A DNA stretch of 64,000 nucleotides from Arenicola marina. Lineage: Eukaryota > Annelida > Polychaeta > Arenicolidae. The notes under the pieces were generated by a model that was not told the DNA's origin, searched no databases, and saw only the letters and a program-made list of their open reading frames with translations. Positions 35,901 through 47,900 of this stretch are shown in pieces; the stretch's first letter is position 1; each line of letters starts with the position of its first letter. Both the position numbers and the translations under genes were made by a program. Location of the stretch: the NCBI GenBank assembly GCA_964019135.1, contig OZ025263.1:22381639-22445638 (forward strand). Reading direction: 5' to 3'.

Positions 35901-38900
35901 TATCTGGGTGTCATTTCGCTAAGATCTTGTAAGTTTTGCTCGTAAAATTAAATAATTAAATAATTGAATTGCCGGTGTGATGGGAAATGGAATATGTTGA
36001 ATTTATCATAAATATGTGGCAAACATGTTTTCGAGTAATATTGGTGGAAAATAAATTGCTCGAAGATGGCTGCACCCCAATAATAGCGGTATAACGCTTA
36101 TTTTTGTTGCTCGTAGAATTACGATTTCGTTAAATTAGCATGTAAAAGATACGGTTGCGAGCTCGTAACTGTTAGTGAAATGATCCCCTGGTCTGTTTAC
36201 AATGTCAGAAGCAACGCGTTGTCCACTGATGCATAATGTGGTTACGTGAACAGTAAGTAATTTGTATTATATAATGTGCTTTTGAAATGGAAGATTGGGT
36301 TTCTTTACTATGTAAGCCATATTGTCGAATATATTGCCTCTGTAATGTGAGCGTAAGCTTGGATGAGCCATTATTGCCTCTTACAGATACGGTCACATGA
36401 AGCGTGCCAGCATGGATGAACCATTGTTGCATCTGTTACAGATATGCTCACGTTGAGCTATTATTACCTCTGTTACAGATACGCTCACATTGAGCCATTG
36501 TTGCCTCTGTTACAGATACGCTCACATTGAGCCATTGTTGCCTCTGTTACAGATACGCTCACATTGAGCCATTGTTGCCTCTTTTACAGATACGCTCACA
36601 TTGAGTGTGCCAGCATGGATGAACGATTATTGCCTCCGTTGCAGATACGCTCACATTGAACTAGGGGGGCCTCCCTGGTGTAGTGGTTAGCGCACTAGAC
36701 CGCAGATCAATAGGTCCTGGGTTCGAATCCGGGCTCGGGCACCTAATCTGGGGCGTGTTTCATTCCTTCATCCTTCATCGTCTCGGGAGGTTCCTTGGCC
36801 CAATTTAGCCTGTATGTGCACAAAAGTGGCCTAAACACCAACATTCCATTCCATTCCACATTGAACTATTATTGCCTCTGTTACAGATCAGCTCACATGA
36901 AGCGTGCCAGCATGGATGAACCATTATCGCCTCTGTTACAGATACGGTCACATGAAGCGTGCCAGCATGAATGAACCATTATTGCCTCTGTTACAGATAC
37001 GCTCACATTGAGCCATTATTGCCTCTGTTACAGATACGCTCACATTGAGCCATTATTGCCTCTGTTACAGATACGCTCACATTGAGCCATTGTTGCCTCT
37101 GTTACAGATACGCTCACATTGAGCCATTATTGCCTCTGTTACAGATACGCTCACATTGAGCCATTATTGCCTCTGTTACAGATACGCTCACATTGAGCCA
37201 TTGTTGCCTCTGTTACAGATACGCTCACATTGAGCCATTATTGCCTCTGTTACAGATACACTCACATTGAGCCATTATTGCCTCTGTTACAGATACGCTC
37301 ACATTGAGCCATTGTTGCCTCTGTTACAGATACGCTCACATTGAGTGTGCCAGCATGGACGAGCCAGGCCTGAAGCCCGGGAGTAAGAAGTACGACGAGT
37401 ATGTGTGTCGGGTGTGTAAGCACATGGACGGGGCCGAGGCCGTGATGACCCACCTGACGGAGAGTCTGACCAGCTTCGTGGAGGAGGGCAGTCTGCAGGA
37501 CATCGAGGACTTCCACATCTTCAAGGGCCTCAAGGGTAAATGTCTATATCAATTTTAGTGTCCATTTTTTTTTCTTCTTTTGTCATGACATGTCTTTTCA
37601 TTTTTCAATATGTGGACTGGCAATTTATGTAATAATAATAATTTATTTGTATATGAGACTTAAGTAATGTTTTCTTTGAAATTGTAAGACGAAATTGGCA
37701 TAGTCTTGCTTCCTAAGTCACCGATAACTAATGAAGAAACGATGGCCAGAACAACCTAACAAAATGCCGAAAAATAAAAGAAAAAAATGGTTCCCTATAA
37801 CAACAAATTACTCTGGTTGTCACCCGCAGACACACTGGCCCAGCGGCGAGAGAGCGGGGAAGAGAGCAGTGAACTCCTGCACCAAACCTCCCAGGAGTCG
37901 TTCCTCACTGAAGACTCCATTTCCAGCATCGAGATGGAGCTGGACCTACCGCCACGGACGGAGGGCAAGGTGGGACTGCCCCTCCGGCAATCATGGCAAT
38001 CAATTCGTACTTGGATTGTAGCGCGCTGGGCTTCAGACCAACAGATCCGATTTCCACCCTCGACCCGGGCCGCCACGTTAGCTCAATGGGTTAGAGCGCT
38101 CGCTTTGAGCCCTTCAGCCAACCGGCAGGTGGATCGGTGGTTTATGTCCATATCATCATTTTTAGTTGTTGCAAAATATAATTTATTTTTGATGTGTAAC
38201 TGATTTGAAACAGCAAAAATAAATTATATTTGTCGACACTTAAAAATGAATTTTATGGACATAAACCATGTATTTTAGCGTCGAAATGAGCATCTGTCAA
38301 TGTTGGGTCATCTGGCGCGAAAAATATGGGGTCCTGTTATCCTTTTATGGGGGTACATCTACGTACGTTTTAACCTGAAGGTTCCATTTAATATATATAT
38401 ATATTTTCAATGGTCTCCGGTGTGTGTTTTTGTCCAGGTTCAGCAGTTGGTCTCTGCGGGGCTCGGTGGCCATGGTGACAGCACCGCCCTGGCCCTCAGC
38501 GTCTCCGTGACGGACAACAACAGCGCCAGCCACACCCCGTCCAGCTCCCCCTCCCCCTCCCCCCGACCCGTCGGACCCGGGATCGGCAAACCCTCCTTTG
38601 GCAAGAAGTTCGGCAAGAAGATGGGAGCCAGTCGTGCCAGAGTAAGTACAGCCATATGTCGAGTAAAAAATTATAATAATACTGATTTGGCGCGGTTTTG
38701 TAACATCACACCTCAAGGAACACTTACATGGAAGAACACTTACATGGAAATTATGTACTTTGTGAGACTTCGGCGGCAGGTGTTAAACACTTTGACGGCG
38801 ATTTCCCTTGTAATATGTTGTGACCCTTAAGAAAAATGCTCGGATTTATGGACGTTGGGGGTTGAAGATGGCTTTGAAGTAATGTTTGTACCTATTTCCC

Positions 38901-41900
38901 CGTTTCAGAGCCGCTCCATCGGCATAGGGAAGAAGGCACGGGCGAAATGCACCGGGAACGAGAGGAAGCGGGGCCGACAGCCGAAGCTGACGAAGCCAGG
39001 ATCACAGGTAAAACGAGTACACACAGCTGAAGCATAGGGGGCCGGCCCGGTAGCTCAGTGGGCTAGAGCGCTCGCATTGAGTGTTCTGGCCAGCTGAGAG
39101 CCTAACGGCACGTGAATCGACGATTCGAGCCCCGCTGTGGCCATGTCTGTGTGGTCGCAAGATAAAGATCCCATGTCCTTGTTCGCAAAGAGTAGGGGGT
39201 TAACCCCGGGGACATGGCTCCACTCTCCCTTCCTTCTTCCATTGACGCGATATGACCAAAAAAGTAGTTAGCGCGCTCTGAATATACAACCAACCAAGAG
39301 CGGTTTTCCTCGATAGCTATCTCTGTTATGGATAACGAAATTGGGGCCATTTGATTGACAACAATGCGTGCTTCGATTGAAATAACGAGTTTCTTTATTG
39401 TTATTGGTATTGTTATTATTATTAATATTATTATTAATAATATAATTATTAATAATATAATTATTAATAATAATAATATAATTATTAATAATATAATTAT
39501 TAATAATAATAATATAATTATTAATAATAATAATATAATTATTAATAATATTATTCATAATATTATTAATATTATTTTTAATATTATTGATATTATTTTT
39601 TGATAATATTATTAATATTATTAATAACAGTATTAATATTATTATTAATATTATAATTAATACCGTTTTTTTGTACAAGTACTCCCTTTCCTTTAATGTA
39701 ATATGTCTGCCTCCCCACCAGAACTGTTCGGCTGGCGGTGGCACCAACGATGACGACCACTCCTCGACGACGATCATCGTGGAGGGTTCGGACGACTTTT
39801 CCCTGCGCCAGGACCTGTGTTACAGCTGCGGGTCGTTCGGCCGGGCCGAGGAGGGACGCCTCATCGTGTGCACCCAGTGCGGCCAGTGCTACCACCCCTA
39901 CTGCGTCAACGTCAAGGTCCGTGCACACAGCCAACAACCATCGTGGTCTGGGTCACCGTGTCGTTTGTTATCAGGGCTAGGGGGCCGCCCCGATAGCTGA
40001 GTGTGTTAGAGCGCTCGCATTGAGCCTTCTGGTCTCCTAATAATATCACATTTCTGATGTAAGATATAATTCATGAAGCATTTTGCATACGTAGTTAAGC
40101 CATGTATGCTTATATACTTGTACCGTGCTGTCTAATTCATGCTTTAAACACCGAATGCAGTTTTCTCTCTGAGAGGCTAACGGCACGTGGATCGGTGTTT
40201 CGCGCCCCGCTGTGGCCATGTCTGTGTGGTCGCAGGATAAAGAGCCAATGTCCTTCTTCGCAAAGAGTACTGGGTTACCCCCGGGGACGTGGCTCCACTC
40301 TCCCTCCCATTGACACGATATGACCAGAACTCGTTAAAGCGTCCCGAATGTACAACCAACCAATGACCAGAGCGATCCCCTGTGACATATAGTAAAACCC
40401 CAACGAATGCCGCAAGTTAAGTTAAGATAATTTGAATGAGACGTACCCCCCGATGCTATGCCACACGATAAGAGCCTTGCACGCTGGAAGTGCCGCTAAA
40501 CCACCAGTAAATCAGATTACATACAATCGAAATCCTTTTTCTTAGTGTGTGTGTGGGGGGGGGGGGGGGGAGGGGCGGCTGTAGATCCACTGGTCGTGGG
40601 TTCGAACCCTGGCACTTCCATGTGCGGAGCGTTCCGTCCAACCCCAGTTGATTGTCCCGGGTTTGTTAGCCGAAAATGGGAAGTCGTGTAGCATAACAAT
40701 AGCGGCATTAAGAAAGTAATATTTCCTTGTTTTTCAGTTGTCGACGGTGGTGCTGTCAAAGGGCTGGCGGTGCCTGGACTGCACGGTGTGTGAGGGCTGT
40801 GGCAAGCCGCACGACGAGGGGCGCCTCATCCTGTGCGACGAGTGTGACATCAGCTACCACATCTACTGCCTCGACCCGCCGCTCGAGTGCGTTCCCAAGG
40901 GAACCTGGAAGTGTAAATGGTACGTGCGGGCATTTATCGTCAGTTTATTGCGTCTCTCACCTGGTATGGGCCGCCTCTGGTGTGCATACACTATATCTTA
41001 TACTATATTATAAACTAAGAGGTATATTAAAAAAATCTAAATCTGTATTTTATATATCAATTGTATATTCTTGATGGCGGGGAAGTTTTTCCGGCATTGC
41101 CACACAAATGAACATGAGCATTATAACAATATTTAGATCTTTTATATTGTATTTTACAGTTTATATTCGTATATTGTTGTCGGCCCCCCCCACTAATGAT
41201 TTTGTAATGTGTAGAATTTGTTATCTTGAATAACGTACTATAAACTCTGCGCGCGTTATTATTATTGCTTTCCAAGTATTCCTTTGAGGAATTCTCACTT
41301 TAGTGAATAACGTAAGATCATTATGGGACGGCAGGTGCGCGTGTTGCGTGACGTGTGGCGTGACGTCACCGGGGACGGGGTGCGACTGGCAGAACAACCA
41401 CAGTCAGTGCGGTCCCTGCGCCAGCCTGGCCACGTGTCCGCTCTGCCACAGGCACTACCGGGAGGACGACCTCATCATCCAGTGCACGCACTGCGACAGG
41501 TCAGTCAGTGTAATATGCATGTATAGGTCATTCCACTGACCGCAGTCACGGATTTAACGCCAATATTTAACGAATTAAAAAAATATATATTATATTTTAT
41601 TATTAGGTTTAATGCAAAATACACACGCGGTTAATAACAATATTTAACGATTGAACAACACCTAACATACATCAGCCATTTTTTTTTTATCTATTTCCGT
41701 TCTCCCCTACACATGCGTGACTGACGTCACGTCACTTATATTCATTCGCTTGGCAGAGGCGTTCTAAGATTGATGACGGGCGCAAGAGTGGCGTAACGAC
41801 CTGCAAAATCGTAGGGAGGCGATGTAAATCCCATGTTAACTTGGTTTTACTCCCACAGGTGGCTTCACGCCCTGTGCGATGACATTCAGAATGAGGATGA

Positions 41901-44900
41901 TGCCGAGAGGGCAGCTGACTTCGACTACCAGTGCAGCTTTTGTCGGCCAGTCACTGGACACCTCGGGCCACGTGAGTACCTGGGCCCTTATAGGGTAGCA
42001 CACCTGGTGTAACCACACACCCACAGTCTGGCATTATTCAAAATGGTGGTCCTTCTCCCAGATATGGGCGAACCATTGTTTCAGTAGTACTGATATATTA
42101 CTCATGCCTACTATTTACTACACTAATCCATTTCGTTAACACAAATAAACAAGACCACCATTTTTTGTCTCTGGAGTATAGTGGTTGCCACTATAGTATG
42201 GAGTTTTGCATTCTCATTCTTGGCGTTTCACTTCAATTCTTCATTGTTGTGTCCCCCAATGATGAAGAAAGTTTCAATATCTTTATATATAGTATTGAAT
42301 GGTGTGTCTTCTTTCTATTTCCAGTGCCGCCTCCCCCACCGCCCCCACCTAAGCCAGCGTCACCCCTACCACTGCCCCCGCCACCCGTACCAGTGCTCAA
42401 GGAACCAGGTACGTCATTCAACACCCCGAATGGTCTGGTGTTTAGCCAGCTGGGAGATTGCCAGGACAGGCATGGTACCGGAGCTCGGGGGTTCGCGCCC
42501 CGTTGCAATTATAAGGGCGATATAATAAATATGAAATGTCCTTCGAAAAGAAGAGGGGCCGCCCCGATAGCTCAGTTGATTGGAACGCTCGCTCTGGCCA
42601 CCTGAGAGCCTAACGGCAGGTGGATGGGTGGTTCGCACCCCGCTGTGTCCATATCTGTGTGGTCGCAGGATAAAGATCCCATGTCCTTCTCCGCAGAGAG
42701 AAGGGGGTTACCCCCGGGGACGTGGCTCCACTCTCCCTTCCTTCTCCAATTGACGCGATATGTCCAGAATTGGTTAAAGCGTCCTGAATATGCAACCTAA
42801 CCAAGCGAAAAGAATATACTTGATCATTCCTCATTGACCCGTCACCTGACCTCTCCTATATATATATGTGAGCCGTGAGAATAAAATATGGTAGCAACAT
42901 TAGTAGCATATTTATTATATAAAGAATGATTGTTCTGTCAATGATGAAAAAGCACGACTGTAGGAGAATACTATACTGATTTTTACTCCCGAATTAGCAT
43001 AAAGGGCATCACTGTATGCAAACGCGATTAAACAGCAAGATACCATAACGCTACTAAAGCAACTATCAGTAGAATATAGCAAGTAATGTGGCATACACAC
43101 AATAGTGATTGTACCATCAGCGTGCTATATCACCAGTTTGTATTATATTTCTCTTTGTGAATAAACTTTTATAAAACCTCCCCTGCGTTCATTCCAGAAC
43201 CGCCCAAGCCGACGAAGACCTACTTCCTGGACGGTGTGTACGTGTCAGAGTCGGGACTCAACCAGATCCGGAATCTGTCTTCCCGGATGATGGAGAAGCG
43301 GAAGCAGCGCAGGCCGCGCGGCGGCGGTCGTGGGGGCGGCATCCCGACGCCCGCCAGCATCTCCAGAATGCTCTCCACCGACTCACTCAAGTCCGAGGAG
43401 GACGGCGAGACCGAGGGCGCAACTGGTGACGGCATGGGAGGTAAGGGCGCAGCTGGTGACGTCATCGGGGGTAAGGGCGCAGCTGGTGACGACATGGGAA
43501 GTAAGGGCGCAACTGGTTACGACATTGGGTGTAAGAGCGCAGCTGGTGACGTCATCGGGTTAAGGGAGCTGATGGTGACGTCATAGGGAGTAAAGGCGCA
43601 ACTGGTGGCGGTAAGGGCGCTGCTGGTGACGTCATCGGAGGTAAGAGCGCAGCTGGTGACGTCATGGGAGGTAAGGGCGCACCCGGTGACGTCATGGGGG
43701 GTAAGGGCGCAGCTGGTGACGTCATCGGGGGTAAAGGCACAGTTGGTGACGTCATAGGGGGTAAAGGCGCAACTGGTGGCGGTAAGGGCGCTGCTGGTGA
43801 CGTCATCGGAGGTAAGAGCGCAGCTGGTGACGTCATGGGAGGTAAGGGCGCACCTGGTGACGTCATGGGGGGTAAGGGCGCAGCTGGTGACGACATGGGA
43901 AGTAAGGGCGCAACTGGTTACGACATTGGGTGTAAGAGCGCAGCTGGTGACGTCATCGGGGTAAGGGCGTTGATGGTGACGTCATCGGGGTAAGGGCGCT
44001 GATGGTGACGGCATAGGGGTAAGATCGCAGCTGTTGACGTCATCGGGGTAAGGGCGCTGATGGTGACGTCATGGGAGGAAAACGGCACGTGGATCGGTGG
44101 TTGGAGCTCTGCTGTGGTCATGTCTGTGGTCGCAGGATAAATATCCCATGTCCTCTTTGCAAAGAGTCCCCGGGGACATGGCTCCGCGGCTCCGGTCTTC
44201 CCTTCCTTTTCCTATTGATGCCATATGACCAGAATTGATTAAATCGTCTTGACTATACAACTAACTCACCTACATAGCCTGCCACTGGCACACGTTAATT
44301 AGATATCGGTGGCGACTCCCCCAATCAATTACATATTGCGTATCGCTTAAGCACTCCTCGCGTTACGGGGGGCCTTCCTGGTGTAGTGGTTAGCGCACTA
44401 GACCGCAGATCCTGGGTTCAAATCCGGGCTCGGGGGCACATAATCTGGGACCATATAATCTAAACATAATCTAAACACATAAACATAATCTAATGTTTCA
44501 TTCTTTCATCCTTCATCGTCCCGGGAGGTTCCTTGGCCCAGTTTAGCCCTTGTGTGCACAAAAGCGGCCTAAAACACCAACATTTCATTTCCTCGTGTTA
44601 CCGACCGTGTCGCAGAGTCCGGTGAGGCTGGGAAGATGCTGGAGGGTGGTGACGTCAGCATGGAGGACTGCGACCACAGCCCGACACGCGACAAGCCCGT
44701 CCTGCCGGGGGCCACCCCGCCCCAGGGCCTGGAGAAACAGAAACAGAAGCGCCATCGCATCCGTATCGGAATGGGTAAGCCACTCTCCTCATACCTCCTC
44801 ATAATATCGGTTAATCCACGACCCGCTGTATAAGATCATATATATATATATGTTTATTTCCGTACAGCTTAGGCCAGGTATAGCCCTTGTGTGATCCATT

Positions 44901-47900
44901 GTGGCCCAAAACGCCAAAGAGTTTTTAGGGAGCCGCCGGAGTCTAGAGGCAGCGTACTGTATTGCAGACAGAACAGCAGGTTGCTGGTTCGATCCCCCAC
45001 TTATGTCTGATGCTGATTCATCTCTTTATTTCATTCTCCCAGGCATCCCTGTGTGCATGATCATTGTGTGCATGAAAGTTGCCTATAGTCCTCAAGTCAG
45101 GCCGGGCTAGAATGAAGCGATACATGCCTAGCGTCCCTACAAGCCATATTTCGTCCGCGAATGCCATTAATAACTTCGCCGCAGCATCCCGAGGTTGTGC
45201 AGACCTATATTTAAGATGTAACGTGCGCATCCTTAGATTGTGGGTATGAATATACGCATTTAGCGTAAGAAAACCTAAAGATTACGTTTGGATCCTTTGC
45301 CATCTGACCATCTGACCTGTGATTGGATGTATGCTCTTAGGTCTCATGTTATCTGACCTGTGATTGGATGTATGCTCCAAGGGCTCATGTTATCTGACCT
45401 GTGATTGGATGTATGCTCCTAGGGCTCATGTTATCTGACCTGTGATTGGATGTATGCTCCTAGGGCTCATGTTATCTGACCTGTGATTGGATGTATGCTC
45501 CTTGGGCTCATGTTATCTGACCTGTGATTGGATGTATGTCCCTAGGGCTCATGTTACCTGATCTGTGATTGGATGTATGTTCTCAGGACTCATGTTATCT
45601 GACCTGTGATTGGATGTGTGTTCTCAGGACTCATGTTATCTGACCTGTGATTGGATGTATGTCCCTAGGGCTCAGGTTACCTGACCTGTGATGGGATGTA
45701 TGTTCTCAGGACTCATGTTATCAGACCTGTGATTGGCTGCGTGTTTCAGGCGTGGGCGGCTTCATGGCGCGTCCCCGTGGCCGGGGCGGCATGTTCCGTC
45801 GGGCCTCCCACACGGTCGGTATGGGCCGTGGGACGGGGACCCAGCCCGTGGGCCAGGACCAGCTACCCGAAGGTAACAACCTCTAAGACTTTATTCCCAG
45901 TTAAATCTCGCTCGGTCAGTAAGCAGGCTGAGGCCCACAAAAGTCGTTAGTTCGAACCCCTGACACCTACTACCTGTGGGGCAGGATTCCATCCGACCCA
46001 TTTCATTGTCTGGGGAGGTCTCTTGGGTTAAATTAGCGCTCGTCTTCGGCCATTGAGTTGGCGAGTTTTGAATGGGAGTTTCGTTTGCCATAAACTAAAA
46101 GCACTGTAAGGCTTTGCCCTACAATCAAATGGAAATCCTCCTAATTTGAATGCTGTCATGTATTGCTGGGTGAATAAACGGGTTTAATGGTCATTAACGT
46201 ATTTAAATGTTTCACATGTCACAGAAGAGTTTTGTAACAACAAAGATGAGATATGTTCTTGCGATCTTCGTCTTTTTCTATGCTTGACGCTCTTTTCCCA
46301 AGGGCAAACGACAAGTAGACTTAGCCGGTTTGTGCTATAAATGTACAGGTATGGGAATGTCCGAACTTGATTGGTCAGGTGACCTGAGTAAGCTGGACGG
46401 GCCGGAGAAGAAGAAACAACGCCGGCCGCGACCGAAGAAGACCAACCACCTGGAAGACAACTACCCTTCATACCTCCAGGTAAGCTATAGCTTCACCCAC
46501 TTTACTGGTATAGCAGGGGTGCGTACTGTAGCGCGATCAACGGCCGCTACGGTACGACATAAACTTGGTTACCTGGTCATGGTTGTGGGCGGACGGAAAG
46601 CGGGTGAGTGAGTTAGGTTTGCGGTGAAACAATTGTTCCACTTAGCTAAAGCGATCAGTCCCGCATCATAGTATTAAAATCTGGCCCTGTTCGTAAATAT
46701 CGATACCCGATATTTATCTTTTTTTTTTTTATATTTTACAATATTCGTGTGTATCAAAGAGGCCAAAACACCTATCCATCTCTTTATGTTGTCATTTCCA
46801 AACTTTCTGGGTACATGACAGTCTTCCAAGACAGTCAGCTACTCATTCAAACTGTTTTATAGATATGAATATTTGCATTTCTTTATGTCAAGTTAGCGTC
46901 CAACGGCACGTGGATCGGTGGTTCGAACCCGCTGTGGCCATGTCTGCGTGATCGCAGGATAAAGATCCCATGTCCTTCTTCGCAAAGAGTAGGGGGTTAC
47001 CTTTCATCTCCCATTGACGCCATATGACCACAAGTGGTTAAAGCGTCCTGAATCTACAACCAACAGCCAACCGTGATATTTATATGTATTATTAAACGTC
47101 ATTCAGTAACATGACTTACGTTATTGCTGTTTCGTAGGAGGCTTTCTTCGGCAAGATCCTGCTGGACAAAGGGAAGGAGGAGGAGAGCCAACCGAGCTCC
47201 GAGGGTATCGTCCCCAAGGAAGAAAAGGACGCCACGGAAATGACCTCGCCCAAGGTCAAGGGGCCCTTGGAGGTCGAGCTCCATGACAAGGACAAGGACC
47301 CCTTCGAGTTCCCGGGCAGCCCGCCGTCCGAGTCCGCCGCCACGCTGACACTCTCCGTCGGCGAGGCGGAGAAAATCCGCCAGGCGGCCGCGGAATCGGC
47401 GCCCAGTTCGGCGCCCAGTTCGGCGCCCAGTGCGGCTCCGTCCACGGATGAATTAAAGCCGCCCCTAGCGGTGGAGAGTGCGCCGGCCCCGCCGCCCGCG
47501 GCCGCCGTGCCTCAGGAGGCTGTGGCGGAGGCGGAGGCATTGGCGTCTGAGGGGCTGGGGGAGGCGGCAAACCCCCTCAGCCACGATGACACGGATCATC
47601 CCATTGGTCAGTACTAGTCTTTAATGGTGTTTTATTATGCGAGAAGTCAGGCGAAGTGAGAAGCCCTTATAAGTTTTGTTGTGATATCATGATAATTATT
47701 ATTAAGCTAATTATGAAGATTATTATTTATTGTTATTAACTACTATATTATCATAATAATACAGTGATCTGATATTCTAATTTGTGTCATGGGCTTCGTG
47801 TGAATGATAACTTTTCTGAAAAAAGGTTGATAATTAAGACTATAATTTCTGCTGTTACGATTATATTATAATATTCTTAAAAATAATTAAAATATTATGA

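Noticed and set aside
36360..37329. CRISPR-like direct repeats
   Set aside because: Units are contiguous with no unique spacers, and the context is an animal intron.
37731..38203. Read-through of exon 11 past 37969
   Set aside because: Extension runs into a SINE and a stop. Splicing at 37970 joins exon 12 in phase with KMT2C-like sequence.
39268..39777. Asn/Ile-rich ORFs on both strands
   Set aside because: (ATT/AAT)n low-complexity tract in intron 13.
43664..43993. Collagen-like Gly-rich 109-codon ORF
   Set aside because: Frame of the donor minisatellite beyond the point where the exon frame is broken; not joined to the gene in phase.
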